From positions 1 through 24,026 of the forward strand of contig DATDXN010000032.1 in the NCBI GenBank assembly GCA_035289305.1: a stretch of DNA of 24,026 nucleotides, written 5' to 3'. This DNA comes from DATDXN01 sp035289305 (GTDB lineage: Bacteria; Patescibacteriota; Microgenomatia; UBA1406; HO2-37-13b). The position numbers were made by a program, and so were the translations under genes. Positions 15,179-23,275 of the stretch are shown here, piece by piece. How positions within the stretch are numbered: the stretch's first letter is position 1; each line of letters starts with the position of its first letter. The notes below the pieces were generated by a model, which did not search any database, was not told where the DNA came from, and saw only the letters and a program-made list of their open reading frames with translations.

Positions 15179-15711
15179 TCTGCCCGATTTGACAGAATAA
15201 TTGTTTTTTTATCTGGTCCGAGATTTTCTTCAGTTACTGTTATGCCGCAAGCACTTTGACTTTCCAGGGAACTATCATTATTACTTAAATAGAACTCGTA
15301 TAGCTCATTTCTATCCAAATTCATTTTTATATTTATAGTTCTATAGAAGTTAACTGATTCTCGTGGAAATTGAGTTGGCGCAAGACATTCTGATAATTCG
15401 TTGACTTTTTGTTCGATCTTTTGAGAAACGAGAGAGACATCTTTTGTGTTTATAATACTGTCGTTGTTGATATCGAATATAAAATAAGGGGAAGAATTAT
15501 CAACTATTTTTCCGAGAAGATTTTCTGTAGTGAACAAGTCTACGTCAGTTTTGTCGACAATTCCGTCTTTGTTAAAATCTGGGCATTTAAAGGTAAATTC
15601 TTGTGCTTTTGAACGATAAGTTTTCTTTTGAGTGTTTGAGTAGGCAATAATACCTGTAAGAAAAATGATCGCAAAAAAACTCAGGGAGAGAATAATTTTT
15701 TTTATAGACAT
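15175..15711 (-). CDS. Exported dockerin-type protein, probably the N-terminus of the giant protein
   Basis: The 178-residue protein has a signal peptide or anchor (residues 4-24) and two dockerin-type calcium loops: DFNKDGIVDKTD (45-56) and DINNDSIINTKD (80-91). These match the DxNxDGxxxxxD EF-hand pattern. A beta-rich segment follows with one Cys (155). The frame stops at TGA 15177-15175, which overlaps the TTG start of the giant frame by two bases. Inserting one base in the A7 run (15210-15204 on the minus strand) would join both frames into a protein of about 1,770 residues, giving the giant part its missing export signal. The start overlaps the end of folC by 10 bp. A TATAAA lies 11 nt before the ATG, but it may simply belong to the folC operon. 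Confidence 0.75.
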   Translation of the reverse strand: MSIKKIILSLSFFAIIFLTGIIAYSNTQKKTYRSKAQEFTFKCPDFNKDGIVDKTDVDLFTTENLLGKIVDNSSPYFIFDINNDSIINTKDVSLVSQKIEQKVNELSECLAPTQFPRESVNFYRTINIKMNLDRNELYEFYLSNNDSSLESQSACGITVTEENLGPDKKTIILSNRAD

Positions 15712-17084
15712 ATACTTACTTTTTTATAGTCTTTTCTCTCGAATAAATCAATGTTTTTTTTGGAAAGTCGTATAAACCTTCTTATTTCTCCTACTAAATA
15801 CAAAGAGCCGGTGACGCAGATGATATCTGTTCTATGAGTTTTATTCATAATATATGCAAGCGCTTCCTGTGGTGATATATAGGTGGAAACTGGCGTTGAA
15901 GGAGTTATTTTTTTTACTGCATGTTCAATAATAGAAACAGGGCATGCGAGATTTTTCCCCACGTCAGTCGTCATGGTGAATTGCGTTATCACGAATGCTT
16001 GAGTTATGGGCGCAAGAATTTTTACCATGGTCTCAACATCTTTTTTCTGCTTGAATGCAATAAGGCTGACAATCTTTTGGTTATACAGTTCTTTTATCGT
16101 GGATACTAATGCGTTCATTTTTGCCGGATTATGCGCGCCATCAAGGATGATCGTGGGATTTTCTTGGATTGCCTCCATTCGCCCGGGAAAAGAAGCAGTT
16201 GAAAGAGCATTCTCTATATCCTTTTTATGCACTGTCAGTCCATATCTCCCGCACAACTCAACCGTTGCAATGGCGCAAGCAGCGTTTTCTACTTGATGTT
16301 TTCCAATAAGTGAGAGTTGCAGATTGCGGTAGTGATGAAAGGGTGTATACAGATCAAAAAATGTACCTATTTTCGTTGTTTGATGTATTGTGATAAATTT
16401 TCTCTCTATATGCATAAAATGAGCATTTTGTCTTTTGCTTACGTCACGGATAATTGAAATCACAGAAGGTTGGTGTGCTGCACTGACCACATCAACCCCT
16501 TTTTTGATAATTCCGGATTTATCACGCGCAATTTTTTCTATGCTATCGCCCAAAATTTCTGTATGGTCAAGATCAATGTTCGTGATAACTGCAATAATTG
16601 GTTGTATGACATTTGTGGCATCAAGCTTTCCGCCAAGTCCAACTTCAACAACCGCGATGTCTACTTTTTTTCGTCTAAAATACTCAAAACTTGCAGCGAC
16701 TAAAACCTCAAAATACGATGGTTTTCCAAAAGGATTTTCCTTTTCAACATCTTTGATGAAAGGCATCATCCATTGAATAAGTTCTGCGCATTCATCATCT
16801 GAAATGGCTGCATTGTCAATCTGCATTCTCTCCGTGACCGATTCAAGATGAGGAGAAATATGAAGACCAGTTTTGTAGCCAGCTTTTGAAAGGATGTGTG
16901 CAATCAGGTAGCTTGTTGACCCCTTGCCCGAGGTGCCACCTACGTGAATGCTTTTGAAGTGATGGTGGGGATTTCCCATGCGTGAGAGAAGATCAGTAAT
17001 GCGTTCGAGTTTGAGCATTTTCTCTGCTCGTTCACTTCCTCTTATCAAAGAGTCAAGATAAGATAGGGTTTCATCAAAATGCAT
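15702..17084 (-). CDS. folC: Folylpolyglutamate synthase/dihydrofolate synthase
   Basis: The protein (460 residues from ATG 17084) belongs to the Mur ligase superfamily and adds glutamates to folates, and dihydropteroate to glutamate in bifunctional forms. Motifs in order are HVGGTSGKGSTS (ATP loop, about 50-61), SPHLESVTERMQI, EVGLGGKLDATN, ITNIDLDHTEILGD, IGKHQVENAACA and LDGAHNPAKM. FPGRMEAI, which precedes the last, is characteristic. GTG 17093 is in frame nine bases upstream and is also possible. I chose the ATG because alignments of the family begin with a short helix of the form 'FxExLxYLxSL'. It lies 26 nt after folA and overlaps the dockerin gene by 10 bp, so it is part of the dTMP/folate operon. 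Confidence 0.95.
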   Translation of the reverse strand: MHFDETLSYLDSLIRGSERAEKMLKLERITDLLSRMGNPHHHFKSIHVGGTSGKGSTSYLIAHILSKAGYKTGLHISPHLESVTERMQIDNAAISDDECAELIQWMMPFIKDVEKENPFGKPSYFEVLVAASFEYFRRKKVDIAVVEVGLGGKLDATNVIQPIIAVITNIDLDHTEILGDSIEKIARDKSGIIKKGVDVVSAAHQPSVISIIRDVSKRQNAHFMHIERKFITIHQTTKIGTFFDLYTPFHHYRNLQLSLIGKHQVENAACAIATVELCGRYGLTVHKKDIENALSTASFPGRMEAIQENPTIILDGAHNPAKMNALVSTIKELYNQKIVSLIAFKQKKDVETMVKILAPITQAFVITQFTMTTDVGKNLACPVSIIEHAVKKITPSTPVSTYISPQEALAYIMNKTHRTDIICVTGSLYLVGEIRRFIRLSKKNIDLFERKDYKKVSICL

Positions 17085-17110
17085 AGTGTTCACAGAAAAT
17101 TATGGCGTTA

Positions 17111-17602
17111 TCAGCTCTTTGTCAGTTCCATAAACGTATAGGAATATTTTGCATCCCTTTCCTTTTTTTGAGATAGTACGTTATTAAAAGCAGAATAATC
17201 CGGGAAAAATACATCAGCGTCTTTGCATGTTTCATGAATGATTGTCAGATGCAATTTATCTGCATACGGCAAAGCAGCTTGATAAATTTGCGCTCCTCCG
17301 ATCACAAAAATCTCGTTCTTTTCATGTCGTCTAGCAACATGCAGTGCTTCTTCAAATGAACAGACACAAACAGCATCGGGTAATACTCGCTTCTCATGAC
17401 TAATAACGATGTTAATTCGCCTAGGAAGTGCTTTGCCTATTGATTCGTATGTTTTTCTTCCCATAATGATTGGATGATGAAGGGTCAATTTTCTAAAACG
17501 CGCAAGATCAGCAGGCAAACGCCAGAGCAGTTTATTATTTTTCCCCAACTCACGATTTTCACCAATTGCAGCAATAAGACTGATAGTCGGTTTTTCGATC
17601 AT
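17111..17602 (-). CDS. folA: Dihydrofolate reductase
   Basis: This enzyme reduces dihydrofolate to tetrahydrofolate with NADPH and regenerates the cofactor that ThyA oxidises. From ATG 17602 it has 163 residues, the normal size. It shows ISLIAAIGENRELGKNN, LLWRLPADLARFRKLT (the substrate-site Trp-Arg-Leu-Pro and Asp), PIIMGRKTYESIGKALPRR (NADPH) and IFVIGGAQIYQAALPYAD. Earlier in-frame starts (17635, 17725) would overlap thyA. 17602 lies 4 nt after the thyA stop, so the two genes are translationally coupled. The C-terminal YSYTFMELTK fits the family. Confidence 0.96.
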   Translation of the reverse strand: MIEKPTISLIAAIGENRELGKNNKLLWRLPADLARFRKLTLHHPIIMGRKTYESIGKALPRRINIVISHEKRVLPDAVCVCSFEEALHVARRHEKNEIFVIGGAQIYQAALPYADKLHLTIIHETCKDADVFFPDYSAFNNVLSQKKERDAKYSYTFMELTKS

Positions 17603-17606
17603 GTTT

Positions 17607-18572
17607 TTATGTATATCCTTTCCTATCTTTTTCATCAAATCCGCCAGCAACCGTAAGATTTCCTTTGATTGGTGGATGTGGACGATAGTCATGAAGGGAG
17701 ACATGATGGGGTTTGAGAGAATCAATGTCTTTGACTGATGGATCGATGGTGATTTTTGGGAAAAGACGAGGTTTCCTTTTAATTTGTTCTTTTACCTGCG
17801 CAAAATGATTCGCATAGATATGAAGATCTCCAAACGTATGGACAAATTCACCCGGTTCATATCCAGTAAGATGCGCCAGTAAAATGGTCAAAAGCGCGTA
17901 GCTTGCAATATTGAAAGGAACGCCCAGAAACATATCTGCTGATCGTTGGTAAAGCTGCAGCGACAGTTTATTTCCGGCTATATTGACATGAAATAAAATA
18001 TGACACAAAGGATAACTCAAGGCTTTTCCTTGATCTGCCATCGCGTAGAGATATTCCGGGTTCCATGCAGTTAACACCATGTGTTTCCGGTAAGGAAAGT
18101 TTTTTATCTCATGGAGTATCCATGCGATTTGATCGATAGTTTTTCCATTTTTTTTCGGCCACCTCCTCCACAGTTCCCCATAAATATAGGGAAGATTTCC
18201 CCATTTTTTTGCAAATAGCGCATCTTTTTTGATTTTTCCAATAAATTCTTTCTGGTTCATTTCGTGTGTTTTCTGACTTTTGATCTTTCTCTGATAGATT
18301 TTGTACGGGTAATCGTCCCAAATATGCACATCTTGATCGACCAGATATTTGATATTTGATTGTCCTGATAAAAACCAAAAAAGCTCATATAATACTCCCT
18401 TCCAGTAAACTTTTTTCGTCGTCAGCAGGGGAAACCCGAGTGAGAGATCAAAGCGGATTTGCCTACCAAACACACTTTTTAACACCATACCCGTATTATG
18501 GTCTTTTTTTTCCACTCCATTTTTCAAGATGTCTTTCAAGAGATTGAGATATTGATATTCAGGATGATCCAT
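17607..18572 (-). CDS. thyA: Thymidylate synthase
   Basis: The enzyme methylates dUMP to dTMP using methylene-tetrahydrofolate. The 321-residue protein is of the long form (Lactobacillus type, ~316) with an insertion around residues 96-125. Visible motifs are FGRQIRFDLSLGFPLLTTKK (35-54, phosphate Arg), YIYGELWRRWP (129-139), catalytic C190 in SYPLCHILFHV, YQRSADMFLGVPFNIASYAL (208-227) and GDLHIYANH (248-256). The C-terminus runs about 13 residues past the usual hydrophobic end (GNLTVAGGFDEKDRKGYT). The gene sits between the dUTPase and folA with gaps of 9 and 4 nt, which places substrate supply and cofactor recycling in one transcript. Confidence 0.97.
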   Translation of the reverse strand: MDHPEYQYLNLLKDILKNGVEKKDHNTGMVLKSVFGRQIRFDLSLGFPLLTTKKVYWKGVLYELFWFLSGQSNIKYLVDQDVHIWDDYPYKIYQRKIKSQKTHEMNQKEFIGKIKKDALFAKKWGNLPYIYGELWRRWPKKNGKTIDQIAWILHEIKNFPYRKHMVLTAWNPEYLYAMADQGKALSYPLCHILFHVNIAGNKLSLQLYQRSADMFLGVPFNIASYALLTILLAHLTGYEPGEFVHTFGDLHIYANHFAQVKEQIKRKPRLFPKITIDPSVKDIDSLKPHHVSLHDYRPHPPIKGNLTVAGGFDEKDRKGYT

Positions 18573-18581
18573 ATTTTTTGT

Positions 18582-19124
18582 CTAAATTTGTTTTTCTCTC
18601 CTTTTCGTCGTGACGCGTCCTCCCTGCCATTGTCCCCGATACAAAAATCCTCCTCCCTCAACCATATAAAACTGCGCATGGATGATGCGGCACCCGAGTT
18701 CGATCTCAACAGGAAGGGGTCCATGATTGATAATCGCAAAAGTAAGTTTACCGGAGTAGCCGGGTGCGACATTCCCACTTCTGACATGGAGTCCGCTGCG
18801 AAAAGTGGTGGTGCGGGGTTTGAAGTTGACGGTAATAGTATCTGGCAGATTTACCTTTTCCATGGTAGAAACAAGGTGATATGCGTGAGGTTGAAAAATA
18901 AATGTTGTTTTTTTCGCAGGGAGGTATGCGGCGATCTGTTTGATTTTCGGTGTTTCGCGCTCTTCAACACCCAAAAATGCCTTGCCACCGACAATGGTAT
19001 AAATCTCACCCGCACGCAGGTCAAAACCCGCTCCTTCGGGATTAGTCAGTTCACGTTCTGCGAGATCCTCTACGAGATTGATTGTTTTAACAAGTTGTAA
19101 TAGTTTTTTTGGGCCGATGATCAT
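18582..19124 (-). CDS. dUTPase of the dCTP deaminase/dUTPase superfamily
   Basis: The 180-residue protein has EGAGFDLRAG (about 30-39), KPRTTTFRSGLHVRSGNVAPGYSG (about 102-125) and ELGCRIIHAQFY, with the C-terminal YRGQWQGGRV typical of archaeal/CPR-type members. The superfamily hydrolyses dUTP to dUMP and pyrophosphate or deaminates dCTP. A second, classical Dcd lies directly upstream, so this copy most likely supplies dUMP from dUTP, ready for ThyA. The start is 8 nt after the dcd stop. Assignment to dUTPase over deaminase rests on context and on the missing deaminase-type 'GRSSIGR' motif, which here reads KPRTTTFRSG. Confidence 0.8.
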   Translation of the reverse strand: MIIGPKKLLQLVKTINLVEDLAERELTNPEGAGFDLRAGEIYTIVGGKAFLGVEERETPKIKQIAAYLPAKKTTFIFQPHAYHLVSTMEKVNLPDTITVNFKPRTTTFRSGLHVRSGNVAPGYSGKLTFAIINHGPLPVEIELGCRIIHAQFYMVEGGGFLYRGQWQGGRVTTKRREKQI

Positions 19125-19132
19125 AGATTATA

Positions 19133-19702
19133 TTAGTCACTGTGAATTTTACTCGCTAATGGACCTTTTTGGTTGATATATTTTGCGTTTTTTTTCTTAT
19201 GATACGGAATTTCAACAGGAGTGGTGATACGTTCAAACGTCAATGCGCAAATACGCATTTTTGGATAAAGTGCTACCGGAATCCTTCCTATATTACTTAG
19301 TTCAAGGACGATATTTCCCCTCCATCCCGGAGGAATAAGAGAAGCAGTTGCATGTATCGTTATACCCAAACGGCCAATAGAGGATCTTCCTTCAAGACGT
19401 GCTGCAATAGCGTTGGTTGCAATCTCTATCCATTCATATGTGGAAGCTAGCACAAACTCGCCGGGCTGCACGATAAAATGTTGGCTATCCTTATGTAAAG
19501 TAATAGTACGAGTAAATTCTTTGGGTAATTCTTTTTTAACATCAATGAAAGGAACCATGCCGTGCTGGAAAACGGTAAATTGATTACTCAATCGCAGATC
19601 AAGCGAACAGGATGAAAGTTGAACGCTCAAATCAGGAGGAGGCGTGATGATAATCACGCCTTTTTTAAGCTCTTTTTTTATGTCTTTATCTGATAATATC
19701 AC
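19133..19702 (-). CDS. dcd: dCTP deaminase
   Basis: The enzyme deaminates dCTP to dUTP, the first step of the dTMP route encoded downstream. In the 189-residue protein, ILSDKDI (2-8), SLDLRLSN (33-40), RLEGRSSIGRLG (102-113, catalytic Ser/Arg), IPPGWRGNIVLELSN (123-137, catalytic Glu E134) and AKYINQKGP (173-181) match Dcd throughout. One oddity is IPPGW where many homologues have IDPGW. The start is GTG 19702. A weak -10 (TACAAT, minus strand 19752-19747) lies 44 nt upstream and may be the operon promoter. The gene is divergent from tRNA-Ile. Confidence 0.95.
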   Translation of the reverse strand: MILSDKDIKKELKKGVIIITPPPDLSVQLSSCSLDLRLSNQFTVFQHGMVPFIDVKKELPKEFTRTITLHKDSQHFIVQPGEFVLASTYEWIEIATNAIAARLEGRSSIGRLGITIHATASLIPPGWRGNIVLELSNIGRIPVALYPKMRICALTFERITTPVEIPYHKKKNAKYINQKGPLASKIHSD

Positions 19703-19759
19703 GCTGGTGGTATGTGAAATTTACCTCAAAATATCTCTTTTTCGCTATTGTACCATAGA

Positions 19760-19788
19760 TTGAAAACTTGAAGAGAGTAGACTATAAT
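19760..19788 (+). promoter_or_regulatory. Promoter of tRNA-Ile (and perhaps the transporter operon)
   Basis: TTGAAA (19760-19765), 17-bp spacer, TATAAT (19783-19788). The tRNA begins 24 nt after the -10 box. This is among the strongest promoters in the window. Confidence 0.8.
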
Positions 19789-19812
19789 TACTATTTATAC
19801 GTCTCTTCTTTA

Positions 19813-19884
19813 GGGTGAGTAGTTCAGTGGTAGAACGCTGTCCTGATAAGACAGAGGTCGGAAGTTCGATCCTTCCCTCACCCA
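19813..19884 (+). tRNA. tRNA-Ile(GAU)
   Basis: A full cloverleaf is visible: acceptor GGGTGAG/CTCACCC, D arm GTTC-AGTGGTA-GAAC, anticodon arm CTGTC-CTGATAA-GACAG with anticodon GAT, and T arm GGAAG-TTCGATC-CTTCC. The discriminator is A 19884. The 3' CCA is not encoded (CAA follows), unlike the tRNA-Ala in this window. The MgtE-like gene starts 37 nt downstream with no terminator between, so read-through is possible. Confidence 0.95.
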
Positions 19885-19921
19885 CAAGAGATACCTATAA
19901 AGTCTTGACCGGGCAAGCCCT

Positions 19922-21145
19922 ATGATCTATTTTTCTGAAATAAAAAATAAACGGGTATATACAGAGGATGGGCTCCTTATCGGGACGCTTGATGATGCAG
20001 TATTTACCCTCACTGAAACTCCACAGATTGTAAAGATTGTCGTCAAACCGCTCAAACAAATATCACAGGAGGCGCTTTATATTCCCCATCAATACCTATT
20101 GCGCATGAGTCCAACGGTCGCTGTTTCGAAAAACTACGAGACCACTATTTTGGCAGAAAATGAACTGTTTGTTTTCAAAAACCTTGTTGACAAACAGATC
20201 ATTGATATGAGCGGACAGAAAGTAGTACGCGTCAATGACGTTGTTATTCAGCAGAAAAATGGAAACTTCTTCTTTATTGGTGGTGTTGATATCGGGCTTG
20301 TGGGAATTTTGCGTAGGTTTGGAGCTGATAAAATTATTGAAAAAGTGTCTGCCTTTTTTGGCAAAGGTCTGACCTCGACCATTATCCCATGGTCAAACAT
20401 CCAACCTCTTGAGCTGACCCGCGGAAAAGTGGTACTCAATATCAAGCAAGAAAAGCTGCAAAAGCTTCATCCGGCAGATCTTGCAGATTATCTTGAAGCG
20501 ACAAACGTAAGGAATATTGTCAAGATTATAGATCTTTTGGACAAAGAATTTGCCGCAAAAGTCATCGCAGAACTCAACCTCAACTATCAAATCTCACTGC
20601 TCAAAAAACTCGCATTTGAAAAAACAGTTAAAATACTCTCACTCATTGATCCTGACGAGGCAGTTGATATCCTGACCCAGTTTTCATCAAAAAGAAGAGA
20701 AGGAGTGTTGAAGAGTTTGCCCCGGGACAGGCGGTCAGAAATAGAACATTTGTTGAAGCTTGAAGATACAGTGGTTGGGCAATATCTGACTACGGAAGTT
20801 CTGACAGTCAAAAGCTCTGACACGGCGGCAAAAGTGATAGAGGTGATACGAAAGGAGACGAGAGATATGTCATTTCTCCCCTACGTATATGTGGTCAACG
20901 GTCAAAACCAACTTCACGGCGTTCTTTCCCTTCACGATCTACTACTTCAGACCGTTGAAACACCCATATATAAATTTATGATCCAAAATGTCATCGTTAT
21001 ACATTTACATACATCGTTATATTCTGTATTTAGAAAATTGATCAAATATAAACTTGCTGCATTGCCTGTCGTTGATGTGAATAAAAAGATCATTGGTATG
21101 ATTACGATGGATGATATTGGCGAAAATTTTTTGAGTAAAATATGA
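19922..21145 (+). CDS. PRC-barrel/MgtE_N/CBS protein without a channel domain (probable Mg2+ sensor)
   Basis: In this 407-residue protein, residues ~1-80 and ~85-165 look like PRC-barrel-type domains (KNKRVYTEDGLLIGTLDDA; DKQIIDMSGQKVVRVNDV). Residues ~175-270 match the MgtE N-terminal helical domain (LHPADLADYLEATN, LLDKEFAAKVIAEL, LIDPDEAVDILTQF). Residues ~275-405 are a pair of CBS domains (VGQYLTTEVLTVKSSDTAA; LAALPVVDVNKKIIGMITMDDIG). In MgtE this cytosolic part senses Mg2+ and gates a fused membrane channel. Here no channel follows; the next gene, 4 nt away, is an NRAMP transporter. The pair therefore probably works as a sensor plus transporter. No membrane segment is present, so it is cytoplasmic or bound to the transporter. 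Confidence 0.85.
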   Translation: MIYFSEIKNKRVYTEDGLLIGTLDDAVFTLTETPQIVKIVVKPLKQISQEALYIPHQYLLRMSPTVAVSKNYETTILAENELFVFKNLVDKQIIDMSGQKVVRVNDVVIQQKNGNFFFIGGVDIGLVGILRRFGADKIIEKVSAFFGKGLTSTIIPWSNIQPLELTRGKVVLNIKQEKLQKLHPADLADYLEATNVRNIVKIIDLLDKEFAAKVIAELNLNYQISLLKKLAFEKTVKILSLIDPDEAVDILTQFSSKRREGVLKSLPRDRRSEIEHLLKLEDTVVGQYLTTEVLTVKSSDTAAKVIEVIRKETRDMSFLPYVYVVNGQNQLHGVLSLHDLLLQTVETPIYKFMIQNVIVIHLHTSLYSVFRKLIKYKLAALPVVDVNKKIIGMITMDDIGENFLSKI

Positions 21146-21149
21146 AAAT

Positions 21150-22400
21150 ATGCAAGCATTCGCCGCAAAATACAAACGAAGGCTATTGATTTTCCTCATG
21201 GTTTTTGGTCCGGGAGTCATCGCTGCAGTTGCCGATAACGACGCGGCAGGAGTGGCAACATATTCGCTCATCGCGTCCAAATTTGGCTACGCGATGCTTT
21301 TTATCCTTCTTATTGTGACAGTCCTTCTTGCGGTGACTCAAGAGATGGGTGCTCGTCTTGCGGTGGTGACTGGCAAAGGGTTAGCCGACCTGATACGCGA
21401 ACATTATGGGGTAAAAATTTCTGCGATGATTTTTTTGATGCTTTTTATTGCAAATATGGGGTCAATCATCGCCAATTTTGCAGGGTTAACCGCAGCAATT
21501 TCTCTTTTTGGTCTTCCAAAGGCTCCTTTTTTACTTCTTGCCGTATTATTTATGACGATTTTCGTCTACAAAGGAAGCTATCGAACCAATCAAAATATTT
21601 TTTTGGGTTCTGCTTTTTTTTATATTGCCTATATTGCTGCGGCGTTTCTCGCCAAACCTCAATGGGAGACGGCCGTGTACAATCTTGTCCTTCCGGTGGG
21701 CATAACCTTTTCACGCGAATTTATTTTTTCTGCAATAGCCCTTCTAGGTACGACAATCACCCCATGGGGTCAATTTTTCATCCAAAGCTTTATTGTCGAC
21801 AAAAAGCTTACGACCGACAAGCTCAAATACGAACAAGCAGAGGTGTACTTTGGAGCTTTTCTCACAGATTTGCTTTCATTTTTCATGATTGTCGCAATTG
21901 CAGGCACGCTTTTTATCCATAGTATCCCTATAAATGGAGCGGCAGAGGCTGCTTTGGCTATCACGCCGTTTGCAGGCCAATTTGCCTCACTTCTTTTCAG
22001 TTTTGGACTTATCAATGCCGGTTTTATGGGGGCAGTAGTCATTTCACTGACCACCGCATATGCGTTTTCAGAATTTTTTGGACATCAAGGGAGTCTTGAT
22101 TCACCCATATCCAAAAGCAGGTCGTTTTATCTTCTTTTTCTCATCCAGATTATTATTGCTTGTTTGGTTGTTTTGAGTCCCCATATTTCATTGTTTCGTA
22201 TAGTCCTTTATACACAGGGTTTAAACGGCGTGCTTCTTCCCGTTATTATTTTTTTTCTCCTTCGGTTTGCAAACAGCAAAAATCTCATGGGGAGCTATAC
22301 GAATAATCGTTTCTATAATTACTTTGCCACTATTTCATGTGTTGTCATCACGCTCGCCTCAATTTTTGTAATAATGGGAGGGATTTTGGGAAAAATATGA
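21150..22400 (+). CDS. NRAMP-family divalent metal transporter with non-canonical metal site
   Basis: The 416-residue protein has about 11 membrane helices and the NRAMP fold. Helix 1 carries VADNDAAGVATYS (28-40) in place of the canonical 'DPGN'. Helix 6 has LGTTITPWGQFFIQS where Mn/Fe importers have 'AxxMPHNLxLHS'. The metal-selecting Met and the His are therefore Thr and Trp. Loss of that Met is known in NRAMP-related magnesium transporters (NRMTs), so Mg2+ is a reasonable substrate, in agreement with the MgtE-type sensor gene directly upstream; this is inference. The start is 4 nt after the sensor's stop, and the 3' end overlaps the next gene by an ATGA. Confidence 0.9.
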   Translation: MQAFAAKYKRRLLIFLMVFGPGVIAAVADNDAAGVATYSLIASKFGYAMLFILLIVTVLLAVTQEMGARLAVVTGKGLADLIREHYGVKISAMIFLMLFIANMGSIIANFAGLTAAISLFGLPKAPFLLLAVLFMTIFVYKGSYRTNQNIFLGSAFFYIAYIAAAFLAKPQWETAVYNLVLPVGITFSREFIFSAIALLGTTITPWGQFFIQSFIVDKKLTTDKLKYEQAEVYFGAFLTDLLSFFMIVAIAGTLFIHSIPINGAAEAALAITPFAGQFASLLFSFGLINAGFMGAVVISLTTAYAFSEFFGHQGSLDSPISKSRSFYLLFLIQIIIACLVVLSPHISLFRIVLYTQGLNGVLLPVIIFFLLRFANSKNLMGSYTNNRFYNYFATISCVVITLASIFVIMGGILGKI

Positions 22401-23218
22401 AAAAACTTATTATTATTTCTGATTGGGCTTCTGATACGCTTACTTGTCAGGAGATACAATCAGTAGTTGAGGGTTTTGTAAAGGGCGAAAACACTCCTCA
22501 TATTACGTTTGTTTCCTCACTCCCCTCGACGTTTCATACCGGTTTTTTGCTCTCGCAAGTGGTCGAGACGGAAGAACGATATGGAAGGCCTGCAAACACT
22601 ATTATTTTCCAAAACACTGATCTTCGCACTCATACAGAAGATAAACTTGAGGCGGCAGAGGGGGCAGAATTTGTCGTGATCAAGTTGGTTTCAGGTATAT
22701 ATCTGTGCGGCCCAAACGCAGGGTACGATTTTTCTTTTATCAAAAGAAAGATTGACGAAATGTATCTATACAAAGGGTTTGCTGTGGGCGGGCAATTTCG
22801 CTCACGTGATCTCTATGCGCGAGTATGTGCACACCTTATAGAGGGAATGGAGCAAGAGTTTGATCTTGAAGGAGTGCATGTCAATAGTATTCCTGAAGTA
22901 CGGGGTTTTCATGTGGCGCATATTGATAATTATGGAAACATCAAAACAACTATAACCATGGAGGATTTTAAAGGAAACTATGAATACGGCGGTTATGTGC
23001 CAGTATCGATTAATGGTTTTGTGCACAAAGCACGATATGTGAAAACTATATTTAGCGAAGTTGCAGGAACCTTAGTGGTTGCAAAAGGATCATCAGGCCA
23101 CAAAGACAATCCGTATTTGGAACTTTCTGTACGGATGAAGGAAAATGGCCATCAGAAATCCGCTGCCTCACTTTTCCACCATCCTTTTCCGGGTGATTTA
23201 ATTGAAATAAAAATTTAA
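22397..23218 (+). CDS. SAM hydroxide adenosyltransferase (DUF62 family)
   Basis: The 273-residue protein hydrolyses S-adenosylmethionine to adenosine and methionine if it acts like its family. Supporting features are the N-terminal LIIISDWASDT in place of the usual 'TDFG..D', a glycine-rich CGPNAGYDFSF (about 107-117), HIDNYGNIKTTI in the middle (the family's 'xxIDxFGNxxTNI') and the late NPYLELSVR. ATG 22397 overlaps the stop of the NRAMP gene (ATGA), so it is translationally coupled; an earlier start at 22337 would lie inside that gene. The link to metal transport is not obvious. The N-terminal Asp pattern differs from well-studied members, so the exact reaction is less certain. Confidence 0.75.
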   Translation: MKKLIIISDWASDTLTCQEIQSVVEGFVKGENTPHITFVSSLPSTFHTGFLLSQVVETEERYGRPANTIIFQNTDLRTHTEDKLEAAEGAEFVVIKLVSGIYLCGPNAGYDFSFIKRKIDEMYLYKGFAVGGQFRSRDLYARVCAHLIEGMEQEFDLEGVHVNSIPEVRGFHVAHIDNYGNIKTTITMEDFKGNYEYGGYVPVSINGFVHKARYVKTIFSEVAGTLVVAKGSSGHKDNPYLELSVRMKENGHQKSAASLFHHPFPGDLIEIKI

Positions 23219-23220
23219 AA

Positions 23221-23240
23221 TCTTAATCAAGAGTTTTTTT
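23221..23240 (+). terminator. Weak terminator-like element
   Basis: TCTT-AATC-AAGA followed by G and seven T lies just after the stop at 23218. The 4-bp stem is weak, but the U tract and position fit the end of the transporter operon. Confidence 0.25.
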
Positions 23241-23275
23241 GCCAAAAAGTGGAAGAAATAGAATGCATAACCCTC

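Noticed and set aside
15175..15215. Classical -1 ribosomal slippery heptamer (X XXY YYZ) at the A7 run
   Set aside because: In the dockerin frame the codons are GAT AAA AAA ACA. A -1 slip would put the P-site tRNA on TAA, or the A-site tRNA on a mismatched codon, so a standard heptamer is not present. Base error or polymerase slippage fits better.
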